Positions 49,501-60,040 are shown, numbered from the stretch's first letter. The stretch: 64,000 bases of DNA from Sthenelais limicola (GCA_942159475.1 OW804097.1:7965685-8029684); one strand, 5' to 3'. The notes: generated from the sequence alone by a model not told the origin. Numbers and translations: made by a program.

Positions 49501-52500
49501 CCTCTCATTCCCTCATTTTCTCTCAAACACGGAGGAGTTGTAATTGAAGGGGCTAAGGATATATCGTTTAACTTGTAATAATAATAATTATAGTTGCACT
49601 GTAATAGACATGCAGAGTGGCACATGCAAATCCCCTATTCCAGATATGTCAATGAGATCACCAACTGAGAGTGAGAAGACCCCATGACTAGTGGTTACAT
49701 AATGTGGTGTTTGCACAAGTGACCAGCTTATCTCCTTAGATATCATTCTTTACATCTGCCCATTCCACACTAGGCCTCTGCAAAATGTTCTTTTTGCATA
49801 TTTAGTTGATTCTGCTAATGATGTCTGAAAGTGATAAATACTAGATATATATGCTTGTATTTTGTTAAATGTTATGTTCAATGAGTATCTTGAACAAGCT
49901 TTTAGCACATTTTATGTTCAATTAGTGTAGATTTGTGTACCAAAATCAGTGTACATATTTCCGAGTCTGGATCCAACAAGGCAGGAGGAGCATCATGGCA
50001 GATGTGGTGTAATCCCTTGTCTACTGAATTAAAGGGGCACCTTCCGTATAAAGTTAATCATGGCAGATGTGGTGTCATTCCTTGGCTTGTCTACTGATTT
50101 AAAGAGGCATGTTCAGTCCTCTCTCTCCCCCTTTTTCCCTCTCTCCCTCTCTTTCTCCTTCTGTCTATTGACTTCTTCGACTTTTTCGACTCTTCTTTCT
50201 TCTGTCTTATTTCGACTTTACAAACAACTTTTTTCGACTTTACAAACAACTACTTCAAATTTACGATCAACCCTTTCGACTCAATGATTGAGTATTTCGA
50301 TTTTACAATCGACTATTTTGACTTTATGAACAACTTTTTGACTTTGCGAACAACTTTTCTGACTTAACAAACAACTTTACAATCAATTATTTTGACTTTG
50401 CGATTGACTTTTTTGACTTTACGAATGTCTTTTTCAACTTGGCGATTGACTTTTTTTACTTTGACTATTTCAACTTTATGATTGACTATTTTGACTATGC
50501 AATCAACTTTTTTTACTTTACCAATGACTATTTTGACTTTACCAACGCCTCTTCTGACTTTGCGCATGACTATTTTGACTTTGCGCATGACTATTTTGAC
50601 TTTGCGCATGACTATTTTGACTTTAAGATTGACTATTTCAACTACAAACAACTATATCAACTTGACAAACAACTTTTTTTGACTTTACAAACGACTATTT
50701 TGACTTTACTGTACACACAACTGTACACAAAACTAAACAGCTGCACTGATCAGCTGTGCTGGCCTCCTAGTATTGATAGATACTGTAGAAAATGGTCGTA
50801 GTATGTTGTCTTGTCTCTTGCCCCATATCATGGCATAAATGAGCCTGGAGTAGATGACTGGGAACAACCATTTTAACAAGTATTAAGACAATCCCAATAT
50901 CTAAAGGAAGGGGGCGGGGGTCAAAGAGGATGATTATTTTGTGTGTGTTTGAAAATGGGACTAGAATAAGCTTGCAACTAACTTAATTCAGCAATATAAA
51001 AGTGTTAATTGGCACCATTGGTTGCCAGGAGACCCCATTCCCGCATGACCGCTGTCAATATTTCTGCATGAGCCTATGATATTTACTATGTGATTAATTT
51101 CTCGAGATTTTGTGTCTGAGGCATTTGCTTGAAAATAAACCCCAAGGCCCGAAGGGCCGAGGGGTTTATTTTCAAGCAAAAGCCGAAGACACAAAATCGA
51201 GGGAATTAATCACTTTAATAGCCGATTTTTGGATTCAATAACACTGTTTAAACACATATTAACAAATATTAGGCTCAAAAAAAGGTTTTAGATGTACTTA
51301 CAGCATGAAGAACTCCAATAATTTAACTCCTTAACTCCAATACATAGGTTACTATTTTACATCTGACATGGAAAGGACCGAGTCAAATGCAGCCTTTATA
51401 ACGTCCAAATTAGCATGTTTTACACATTTTAACCCATCACATTCTAATATTTAGATTATTTTACCTCTTTCTAACCAATATCACATATGTACACGTAATC
51501 ATAACTTCACAATGTCGTTTACGTCAGCCGCACTCTCCGTTCCAGAAACAAACGAAGCTTCCAGTTTTTGCATGCAACCAAGCATCAGACTTCCGGTTTA
51601 CGAATGCCGTATCCGTGTGTCTAGGGACTTAAAAAAGAAATAAATAAAAGATTTGAATCGGTAGAAATGTTTTAAATGTTGTTTTAGCCCGATAGCGACG
51701 TTTTCCTCTATGGAAATCAAGTAATAACTGAATGGCGATTTCAGAAACCCTGTGTTTACTCTCCGCAAGTTTGCACCGCTTTAGTCGAAATCTAAGTGAC
51801 AACGCGACGGCTGGCCGAATGAACCTCCAGCTATAACAGCCAATCAGAGATGCGTATTTACTTATGTTTATGTTCAGCGAGCCGGCCTGTTTTCGCAAGG
51901 ATCCGCTGCTTGCTATCCAAAGCATCAGAGACTTCCGGTTTACGAGTGCCGTGTTGCGTGTGTCTACGGACTTAAAAAAGAGATAAATAAAAAATCTGAA
52001 TCGCTAGAAATGATTTAAATATAGTTTTAGCCCGATAGCGAAGATTTAGTGTACGGGAATCAAGTATTCAATGAATGGCGATTTCAGAACCCATACGCGC
52101 TTACGTGCGAGCGTCAAGCAAGGCGGAAGCAGTGTGGAGACTTCGGCATAGCCACTCTGTGCACGGTGTACATGGCGTTGCATTGTGTACGGTAGTCTAA
52201 ATAGCGCACAGACGATTTCATTCGAAAGTGCCTTCACGTCAACAAACGGAGGCTTGCACGATGTCTACTCATACTGTCGTCATGTTATGGCGAGACCTAG
52301 GCTGAAAATACTTGGATTAATCCCTATGTCGATGCTCACCACCATTCAGCAAGCAGATTATGCTTAGTTCAAGGATATTTGGAACATTATCGATGATTTT
52401 AGAGATATTGTGTGAGTTTTACAGAGCCTGGCCTGTTTCGTCTGCTTGTCTGTCACTGTCAGCCATTGTACCAAAACATCGCTTGCACGATGTCTACTGT

Positions 52501-54008
52501 GGCGGAATTGAAAAATGGATTATTCCCTATTTCGTTGCTTACCACCATTCAGCAAGCGGATCATGCTAAGAACAAGGATATTTGGAACATTATCGGTGAT
52601 TTTGGAGCTATTGGGAGTGATATTTAGGCAGTTGTACAGAGCCTGGCTTGTTTCGTCTGAGTGTCACTGGGAGACAGCCATTGTCACAACATCGCTTGCA
52701 CGATGTCTATCGTCGTCACGTTATGGCAAACCCTATGCCCTAAAAACTTAAAAATGGCTAATATTTCCATCGGAAACAGTGGAGAAATGACTTTAATGTG
52801 ACCAGGACTTTATACACGTACCAAAATGAACGCGGAATCGACGACAAACAACTAGTTGATGAGGTAAGTGATTGAGCGGAAACGCCGGCTGGGGTTTATT
52901 TTAACTACATCCGCAAAATAATTCTACATCCGAAAAATAAACCCCTGAATCCGAAAAATAAACTACTACATCCGTTTTCCGGTTTGACGACTTCCTGTCC
53001 AAACAGTAATTTATAAGTATCCAGAACCCCAGCAGAATCCAAAGATCTGCTATTAAATATTGATAAAGTACTGTTTGACTGTTATTATTTTGTATCTGTA
53101 AATGTATGTACATGTATGTATCTATTAAATATTTTCTCTTTGTAATACATCTCTTTCTGTTGCAAGTTATTGTGTTAAAAACTATAATAATAAACTTAAT
53201 ATTTGCAGCTAAGTTCATAGCGAAGTGGTGTCTACCGTATCCTGATTACTGGCCTACTGTGGCATGGACACCCAATGGTCAACTGCTTGTTACTACAGTT
53301 GCAGGCCTCTACCAGGTTAATTGCAGTGTGGCATCCACCTCCTGTACAGCTTCACTCATACATGCTGCATTATGCCCTTCACAGATCAGTACAGCTGAGG
53401 ATGGATCCTGGGTTATGACAATGGGGGATCCAGGTACACTGGTGATTAATGATGTTAACAAGGGAGAGGTGAGGGTGTGGAGGCCTCCCCGTATGGACCT
53501 TTACAGTGCAGCTATAGATAACTCAGGTATCTATATGAGGGAGTATAATTCACCCACAATATACATGTACAGCAGGGACCTGGTAGAGCAAAGGCAGTAT
53601 CAGATAGATCCTAAATGGAATACTGAAGACATTCTGATTAATCTGAGCAAAACTGGTGACATGTTGTTTGGTTTATGCAGGAGTAATGCGGTCCTTGTCA
53701 TGAACATCAAAACAGAAAAAGGCAGATCATTTGAGGACAAAGGTGCCAAGGGTGTACTCAAGTACCCAGGTGGTGTGTGTACTGTGGGTGGGGGTGAGTA
53801 CATCCTTGTATGTGAGTCTGACCACCAATGTGTGAGTGTGTTCACATATGAGGGTGAATACCTGCATGACTTACATGTAGAAGGTGGGGCTGGGTTAACA
53901 AGTAGTATAAGCATACTAGAGAGGCAGGGAGAGCCAACTCTCATGGCTCTTAGTCTTACCAAAAAGGTAAATGATCAGTGGTATGTCATATTGTGCACTC
54001 TGTCATGA
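43528..54008 (+). CDS. CARD-RING-B-box-propeller protein (TRIM-like E3 ligase), complete, 6 coding exons
   Basis: Coding exons 43528-43541, 44488-44686, 46393-46565, 46874-47630, 48058-48283 and 53209-54008 join in phase to 2169 nt (722 aa plus stop). Residues about 30-115 form a six-helix CARD-like domain. The RING is C135-x2-C138-x13-C152-x-H154-x2-C157-x2-C160-x17-C178-x4-C183. A B-box1-like module spans 222-258 (CHLC...CLEC...CGAC...H..H) and a degenerate B-box2 spans 274-300. A charged helical linker runs to about 456, then an NHL-like beta-propeller (457-722). TRIM proteins are RING E3 ligases; a CARD usually mediates homotypic assembly in inflammatory or apoptotic signalling. A cytosolic immune sensor or adaptor ligase is inferred. 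The start ATG is in an exon with a strong upstream acceptor, so a 5' noncoding exon exists. Polyadenylation signals are at 54610 and 54862. Confidence 0.85.
44238..44345 (-). repeat. Short LINE 3'-end fragment
   Basis: On the minus strand: GGCAGACACTGGAAGACCTG...ACAAA...GAATTTTTTTAATTGAATTGAATTGAA. It shares the GGAAGACCTG and AATTGAATTGAA tail with the antisense LINE ending at 38655. Confidence 0.6.
44488..44686 (+). CDS. CARD-TRIM-like exon 2 (first half of CARD)
   Basis: Acceptor ATTCTAG, donor GTATGA. It encodes an acidic N-terminus, then NKELVSKLFDGMALLRSELV (helix 1) and LSDEFWQLLLKKGVVEEKVK (helices 2-3). An intron splits the CARD after Gln71. Confidence 0.8.
46393..46565 (+). CDS. 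CARD-TRIM-like exon 3 (second half of CARD)
   Basis: Acceptor AATTTTTCAG, donor GTAAGT. It encodes QELQVHDLVGHLMRGKVHQV, GFFWVLVNTKQHSIVEQLG, matching CARD helices 4-6 ('R...L...L...G..A...F...L......L...L'). Confidence 0.8.
46874..47630 (+). CDS. CARD-TRIM-like exon 4 (RING and B-boxes)
   Basis: Acceptor CTTGTCTTTCAG, donor GTAAGT. It carries the RING (SSCREVFLTEAYILVQCGHY, VCRPC), B-box1-like zinc module (CHLCSCQLNLSFQKHFCLEC) and B-box2-like module (CCLHGKKAITFCVTCNIYRC), in which the position expected for the next zinc ligand is Thr. A helical region with EYFTTEILENRRVDMVEYVE follows. Confidence 0.92.
48058..48283 (+). CDS. CARD-TRIM-like exon 5 (helical linker)
   Basis: Acceptor TTTTTCAG, donor GTGAGG. 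It encodes VYMKHKQSIQRKRLSSDLIG, a region like the end of a TRIM coiled coil, then a proline-rich hinge VPYVPAPVPAPTK. Phase 0 in, phase 1 out. Confidence 0.8.
50200..50712 (+). repeat. 21-bp-period minisatellite (TGACTTTGCGCATGACTATTT type)
   Basis: Three perfect units occur at about 50555-50624; diverged units (GACTTTAC.AA.GACTATTTT and similar) extend on both sides. The period is a multiple of three and stop-poor, so it appears as an open frame on both strands (DYFDFAH repeats on +, VKIVMRK repeats on -). Confidence 0.9.
51090..51213. repeat. Large imperfect inverted repeat with a nested hairpin
   Basis: The arms 51090-51143 (GTGATTAATTTCTCGAGATT...GAAAATAAACCCC) and 51161-51213 are reverse complements with few mismatches. 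The centre contains GGCCCGAAGGGCC, a further perfect 5-bp stem hairpin. Confidence 0.9.
51161..52951. mobile_element. Possible DNA-transposon-like unit bounded by GGGGTTTATTTT inverted ends
   Basis: GGGGTTTATTTTC at 51161 is mirrored by GAAAAATAAACCCC ending near 52951. Inside are two ~170-bp near-duplicates (51580-51745 and 51925-52095: ACTTCCGGTTTACGA.TGCCGT, GCCCGATAGCGA) and repeated blocks with CTTGCACGATGTCTA (52254, 52482, 52693) and ACCACCATTCAGCAAGC (52339, 52543). No transposase frame. The boundaries are a guess. Confidence 0.35.
51580..52760 (+). repeat. Duplicated blocks inside the last intron
   Basis: Block one: 51580-51745 and 51925-52095, both with CTTCCGGTTTACG, GACTTAAAAAAGA.ATAAATAAAA and TGAATGGCGATTTCAGAA. 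Block two: 52254-52410 and 52482-52620, with TCCCTAT.TCG.TGCT.ACC and AAGGATATTTGGAACATTATC. A third partial copy starts at 52690. Confidence 0.85.
53209..54008 (+). CDS. CARD-TRIM-like exon 6 (NHL-like beta-propeller and stop)
   Basis: Acceptor AATATTTGCAG; the split Ala codon keeps phase. Propeller-type strands recur: NGQLLVTTVAGLYQVNC, DGSWVMTMGDPGTLVINDVN, DMLFGLCRSNAVLVMNIKTE, YPGGVCTVGGGEYILVCESD followed by HQCVSVFTYEGEYLHDLHV. This last is closest to an NHL repeat. TGA ends at 54008. About 266 residues suits a propeller of about six short blades. The ligand is unknown. Confidence 0.85.
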
Positions 54009-55664
54009 GCTGTTCTCTAGCATGGTGCTTGATACTAGCAGCTTGGTCTGCACTGGTTGACTGTTAATTAACGATGAATAATGCATGTATTACTAACACA
54101 TATACAAAGCTATCAGTATATCCACTTAACATACCCTGTACCTGTAGACACACTATTTAGTGGTTTTGTGAAGTTGGATTCAATTGTTGTATCGTTTAAA
54201 ATCATACCTACAAGGAGGACATTCCTCAGCACTGCTGAACTGGATAAGATCCATTTGCTACAGAACTGTCTAGATATTGCTGTTACCGATTCATTATTTG
54301 ATCCATAGATGTTCATAGATTTTCTAAAATAGCTGCAGCTTGTTTATTTCTCGCTATATAGTAAACTCTTGTCTAGATAGTGCAGTGTGGATTGCTAATT
54401 CCATTTTTTTTTTTTTTTTTTTTTCACTCATTTTCCAAAAAGTTGTTCAGTTGCTCTCCCATGCAGGGAATTTTGAGCTAGAAAGCTATATATATGGTGT
54501 AATGAACGTAACACAACTTGAAATTTAAGAAATTGCACTTACATTGTGAATACTTTGCAAATTACCATCGGTTTCTAAGATTTACCATTTGATTTGTTTC
54601 ATTTTCTGAAATAAATACCTGTTTTGGTAGAAGCCATTTTATGTATTTATCAAGCCATGTTTTGAAGTCATGCTACTATGTAACATATTATGCATTCCTT
54701 CAGATTGATTCTTTAGTACAGATCATAATGTTCCATGCATTTGAGTTTATATCAAAGAGAATCATCTCGTCGTTGTAAGATGGTTTGTTGTTAAGAATAG
54801 ATGCTTCATATTATTCTTTTAATTCTGTGATTTTGCAGAAATTCTGTAACATGTTGTGTTGAATAAAGGCTGCTGGAACTATTTTTTTCGAAGTTGCTAA
54901 AGTATTTTGTTCATACTTTTAAAGTGTAATAATTGTCAGAAAATTGATGGTGAATAATAGATATGTCATATCCGGCCTTGTATGATTATGTAACAAGGCA
55001 TAACCTTAAATTTTATGATTATGAATAACTAATGATAATAAAGGTAACTGTTTAATTAATTCTTTGCTATACCTATCATATCAACCTTATGTTGGCTGGT
55101 ACTTCAACCATGATCTGGAACCATCATGTACATTGCATCATCAGTGATCAGGATCCTTCTGGATCATTGCATCATCTATCACATGGGCTTGCCATATATG
55201 GAGAGCCGGTAGTGACGTCATTCTCACCAAGCTCCACCCCATTCTCAAGCCCTGACCCGCTATTGGTCAGAACCGACTTCCTGGACCGCCGGCAATCGCT
55301 TTTTCCCCAGGAAAAATTTTATTTTCTATTTACCATTGAGACCATTAATTGCATCTGCCATCTGGGTTGTATGCTTTGTATCTTAGTACTGCCTATAATT
55401 ATTGGCTTGTTCTCAGCATTTTTCCCGGTGAAAAAATGTCTCATTACCTACAATAGTCCATGTACCATTTCTGTACACTTTTGCTCAGGCAGATTTAGCA
55501 AATTGTTCTCACCCGATAAACAGTGTCTGTAAATTCATGGGCTAATTTTTACCATGGCATCTCAATTCCGCCATTGAGACCTTCTTCCTTGAGCATCACA
55601 GTTAATTCATATCTCTCACACCAGGACAACCTTAGTTCAGGTTAATAATCACTGGGCACCGCCA

Positions 55665-55818
55665 CCCCGGGCTGCCTCCCACACCAAATGTGCAAGGAGG
55701 CAGTCATTTCGATAGCAGGGTGGGTTGGGGGTAGTGATTATATGGGAAAAATAATCCATACGTTTATAAGTAAATAGCCAAAGACCGCCTCCATGAACCT
55801 CTACTCTAGCGACCATCT
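55665..55818 (+). repeat. Dispersed repeat, copy 2
   Basis: Same-orientation relative of 31715-31912 (GCTGCCTCCCACACCAAATGTGC, TTCGATAGCAGGG, AAGTAAATAGCCAAAGACC). Confidence 0.65.
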
Positions 55819-56649
55819 CTGGACAGTTCATACCGGGGGACTAACCATACCGTGACAGTCCAGAGGGTATGATGGCAAGGTCGGCGCTGGGGGCGCAATT
55901 TTGATGGGAACGACGGGGAATATTTACTACATAAATATAGATTGTTTTTGTTGATTAACACTTTCAAGACCCTACCTGCTTCCCTCCCTCCTATGGCGTC
56001 TGCCGACGCATCCAAATCATTTCGTTTTTTCGCTTTAATCCTGTGAAACACATCCCCGATCATGGCCATGCATGACACGGTGATGTGTATGCTGGTTGGT
56101 GCTGCTGGTGGCGCTACCTCGTGGGAGGGTCAGAAAACATTCTCCGAGTTCTGACTTCCGGTTAGTTTACCACATTGCCACAAGGTGTAAGTGCGACCAC
56201 CATAGAGACAGATCGAGCATGGAGCAATGGCAACACTGATCTATAGAGCCCTAGAGGCGTCAACGCGAGAGGTCTGTCATGCCGTAATTATACCAGTAAG
56301 AGCTAAAAAATCTTGGTCCAATCTCTCCCTAATTGTCTAACATAGGCACTCATGTAACTTTTGGGTGTTGGACAATGAGAAATAGAGGGGGTTTCCCGAT
56401 CATGGAGGAAGCTGTATAGTGTATTTGGCATCTCCGAAGGAGTGATGGCGAATTTTCTTGCTTTGGGTATGTTATTACATAATTAAAATTATGCCATTGT
56501 CGCCCGCTAGTCTAGCTGACCGACCGTAATTATATTTTTCATGCACAAATTCATCATAATTTTAAGTCCACTGAATCATATACACAAAATAGCATTGGTC
56601 TCTTTGAGAAAAAAATACTTGGCTCAGGCCATTATTGCCAACATAAATA

Positions 56650-56839
56650 GTGAGTGAGTGAGTGAGATTGATGGTTGCTTTACGCCCTTATCAACACTTT
56701 GAAGTGTTATATCAAGGGCGGCAGAGCTGAGAGGGAGGCAGTTTATGATCATACCCAGGAAATAGCTAGAGATAGAGAAGAAGGGAGAGAGAGACAGAGA
56801 AAAGAGACAGAAAGGCCCTTTAAGGTCTTACCCAGGACC
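56650..56839 (+). repeat. GTGAGTGAG hairpin repeat, left arm of an inverted pair
   Basis: It begins (TGAG)n ATTGATGGTTGCTTTACGCCCTTATCAACACTTTG with a hairpin (CGCCCTT.ATCAACACTTT / AAGTGTTATATCAAGGGCG), continues through a GAGAGACAGAGA-rich stretch and ends AGGCCCTTTAA.GTC.TACCCAGGACC. The second copy lies inverted at 58397-58580. Confidence 0.88.
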
Positions 56840-56985
56840 GTGCCAACATAAAGAATTATTTAGCATTGTTGTTTTGCAGGGAATATAAAATATACTGTAC
56901 AGGTTTGGGCACCATAGCAAACAAGTACACAAGGAAATTCCAATAATATATGTATCAACAAAAAATCTTTATATTTCTTAATTTG

Positions 56986-56999
56986 GTTGCCATGGCAAC
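56986..56999. promoter_or_regulatory. Perfect X-box palindrome GTTGCCATGGCAAC
   Basis: A 14-bp perfect palindrome matching the RFX-family X-box consensus. No nearby gene start is recognised, so function is open. Confidence 0.4.
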
Positions 57000-57559
57000 G
57001 GCCAAATTTTGGTTAAAAAACAGTTTTTCCGATCAGGTCATAATATTTGGGGACCTAATTTTTTTGCATCGGACGTCGGGGGTAAAATTCAGGCAACCCC
57101 CAACCTACAGGCAACACATAGGCTACCGATGATCACAAGTGTGTAGATAAGGTTTGCGTGTTTTCTATGTAGATCTATTTAAACATTGCACTGGCCTCCA
57201 ATGAAATATTGTACTGGTACACGAACACAACCTACCACCGAAACTTATCTGCACAGACCTATCGAACGCACCGGCGTGGTTAACTAGGAAGCGGCCCGCG
57301 AGGCAAGAAGCTTGTCGGTAAGGTTTTCATTACGAAATACTTGAGAATGGGGCACTGTCATGGCGATATTTTACATCTACTCATTCCATAAGTTGTTAGT
57401 GATGACTAGGCCGTCTTTATTTCTTCCATTCATTGAATATTGCTATGTATTTTGGATTGTAAACATCGCGCCATTTCAAGCGGAGCCCCCGGCGGAGCCC
57501 TGACCGAAACTTAAACTACCGAAACTCCCTGGCCCTGCCTATGGGTACATATGGGTAAA

Positions 57560-57860
57560 ATTCGACACGATTGACACGCGACACGGCCGCTAAATCACGG
57601 GCGACACGGCGACACGGTCCCCTTAACGTGCGACACACACAGCTTCCAAAAAGCTGATAAAATTTGACACACGACATTGAGAAATGTATTAAAAATCGAC
57701 ATGAGACACACTGATTTATTTAACAGGTGACACACGACATTGTATCGACCGTTAGTATTAATTAATGTATTGCTTAAAAAGTGACACGAGACATCATTGA
57801 ATTGTTTTAAAAAGTGACATGGGACATGGAAAAAATTCTTATCTTGCGACACTCAGACAC
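57560..57860 (+). repeat. Degenerate GACAC-rich tandem array
   Basis: Recurring (T)GACAC.(C/G)GACA(C/T) motifs (for example GACACGCGACACG, GACACACGACATTG, GACACGAGACATC, GACATGGGACATGG), many about 50-60 bp apart, with A/T-rich spacers such as TTTAAAAAG. No coding signal. Confidence 0.7.
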
Positions 57861-58396
57861 AGTCATAAAAAATAGGACCCATATATACCCCTCTGCCTGT
57901 TGTCGGTACCCCCGGTCGGTACCTCTCTCTCACTGTCTGACATGTCTCTTAGTTGTAATGTGTCTGTCCCTCTCTCTATATATATATATGTAGGTCTTAC
58001 CGTCTACATCTTCCGGCTACATCTCTACAATTCTCTTGCCTCTCTCTCCCCCAGTCCCACTCTCTCTGTGCGTTTCTCTCAGTCTTTCCTAAATACAAGC
58101 GCCTTCGGTGCTTGACCCCCAAATCGGAAAAGCACAGATCGTACGTAGATGTACTGGTAGTGGAAGGGGTGTATCATGTACGTAGGAGAGGTCAAATAAG
58201 GAAAGGCAACGTTGATTTATTGATTCTCAAAAAAAACCAAAAAACATGTTTATTAGTCAATTGAAGGCATGGGGAGCTCCTCCTTTCCGGGATATTGCAG
58301 GTCATACAACTAAGCTAACTAACGTTTATTTTATTTTAGATTATCGTTAGACAGATATAGTCTGAAGTTATTCGATAAATGTGAATGCAAATTAAT

Positions 58397-58580
58397 GGTC
58401 CTGGGTATGACTTTAAAGGGCCTTTCTGTCTCTTTTCTCTGTCTCTCTCTCTCCCTTTTTCTCTATCTCTATTTCCTTGGTATGATCCTAAACTGCCTCC
58501 TCTCAGCTCTCCCGCCCTTGATATAAACATATTAAATGTGTTGATAAGGGCGTAAAGCAACCAATCTCACTCACTCACTG
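58397..58580 (-). repeat. GTGAGTGAG hairpin repeat, right arm of an inverted pair
   Basis: Reverse-complement copy of 56650-56839 ending in ACTCACTCACTG. Together they bracket ~1.56 kb. Confidence 0.88.
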
Positions 58581-59328
58581 ACATACACTCACTCAGTTTG
58601 CTGCAAGGTTTGAACAGTTGTAGAATTGAGAGCCTTTCGCTGGAGCAAACCAAAAGTACCATGTGTCATGATGCTCTTCTGTTAAATACTAAATTATCGT
58701 TAATTTCTCTTTTTGAATAGCTTGTATTGAAAAATCGTTTACAACTGGTTGAACATTGTCCTTTCATGCTCGAGTCATTTTTCATGTGTCCTTTGTAATA
58801 ATGGTACAATATAAGAAGTATGAATATGTTTTAAGGGAGGTGGGACCAACAATAATGGCAGTTGTTAATTCCAAGACGATATCTACAGTGTTCTAGTCCT
58901 TGAAGTAAAGTATATTTAAGATTGCTGGAGAGGTAATTAAAATAGTCCGCTTTTACATGTTTTGTTGGGTTATCCAGGACGGAATAGTTTTTTCACTTAA
59001 CTGCCATGATCTGTTCTATGTAACATCAGAATTAAAATCGCTGTACAGTTACTATAGGAAAGAAAGAAGAAAAGGAGATATTACTAATGTTTGTCATATC
59101 ATTAAATTATTGTTGTATTCAGTCAGCTCGATGTAGCCTGGTTGGAATTATGTCCTATTAGTCCGGCAGTGGAAAGGCAAATTTTGGCCTAACCCGGAAA
59201 TCCCAGATAAAGTTTTTTTTTCTCTTGATTTATCATCTATGGGGTCCCTATATCACATTCCTGTGTGATGTGAACTTCCTGACCTTGAGCAATTCGAGAT
59301 ATTCAAGATGGCTGCCATCGAACATGTC

Positions 59329-60040
59329 AAATCTGTAAACTGGCATATCTCTGCTTCTAATGGGGCTAGGAACACATTCTAGGTGTCTAAATGTATGTTT
59401 CATTAGGCTACAAATGTGATACAGTCATTAAAAAAATCATTGACCCAACAATTTCCAATAAAAAATGCATTATAGGGTAAAATAATTTAATTTGGCCTCA
59501 ACCGATTCAGCAAATCTGTAAAAAGGCTTATCTCTGCTTCTAATGGGGCTAGGGATACATTCTAGCAGTCTAAATGTATCTTTTGTTAGCCTACAAATGC
59601 AATACAGTCATTAAATAAATTATTGGCACAACAGTTTCCAGGGAAAATTGCATTATAATGTAAAATAATTCAATTTGACCTATACCAACCCAGCAAATCT
59701 AGGTATATCTCTGCTTCTAGTGGGGCTAGTTATACATTCTAGTTGTCTAAATGTATGATTTGTTAGCCTACAAATGCAACACAGTCATTAAATCATTGGC
59801 CCAATAATTCCCAATGAAAATGGCTTTTTTGTGTAAAATAATTCAATTTGAACAGAACTCAAATTTTATGTCAAATCTAACAGATAATCTATAGGTCTCT
59901 GCTTCTAATGGGTTTAGGAATACATTCTAAATGTTATTTGCCTACAAATGCATTATATCTGCATACATTGGCCTAATATTTGTCAATGAAAGTTTCATTA
60001 TGGTGTAAAAGAATTCATTATATGCATTAATGTTTGTCAG
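59329..60040 (+). repeat. Four-copy ~183-bp tandem repeat
   Basis: Units start AAATCT at 59329, 59512, 59695 and 59873 (183, 183 and 178 bp apart); the fourth is partial and most diverged. The core is CTCTGCTTCTAATGGGGCTAGG.A.ACATTCTA followed by CTACAAATG.....CAGTCATTAAA and GTAAAATAATT.AATTTG. Confidence 0.92.

Larger units (their letters stand above)
48284..53208. other. 4.9-kb last intron of the CARD-TRIM-like gene
   Basis: Contents: a duplicated ~55-bp unit (CATGGCAGATGTGGTGT, 49994-50048 and 50060-50112), a 21-bp minisatellite (50200-50712), a cruciform-type inverted repeat (51090-51213) and duplicated CpG-containing blocks (51580-52760). No exon is visible. Confidence 0.6.

Noticed and set aside
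55089..55532. 147-codon + frame downstream of the CARD-TRIM-like gene
   Set aside because: Composition-driven, no domain, no splice partner, and follows the polyadenylation signals.
59329..60040. CRISPR-like array
   Set aside because: Units are ~183 bp contiguous diverged tandem repeats without spacers, in a eukaryotic context.
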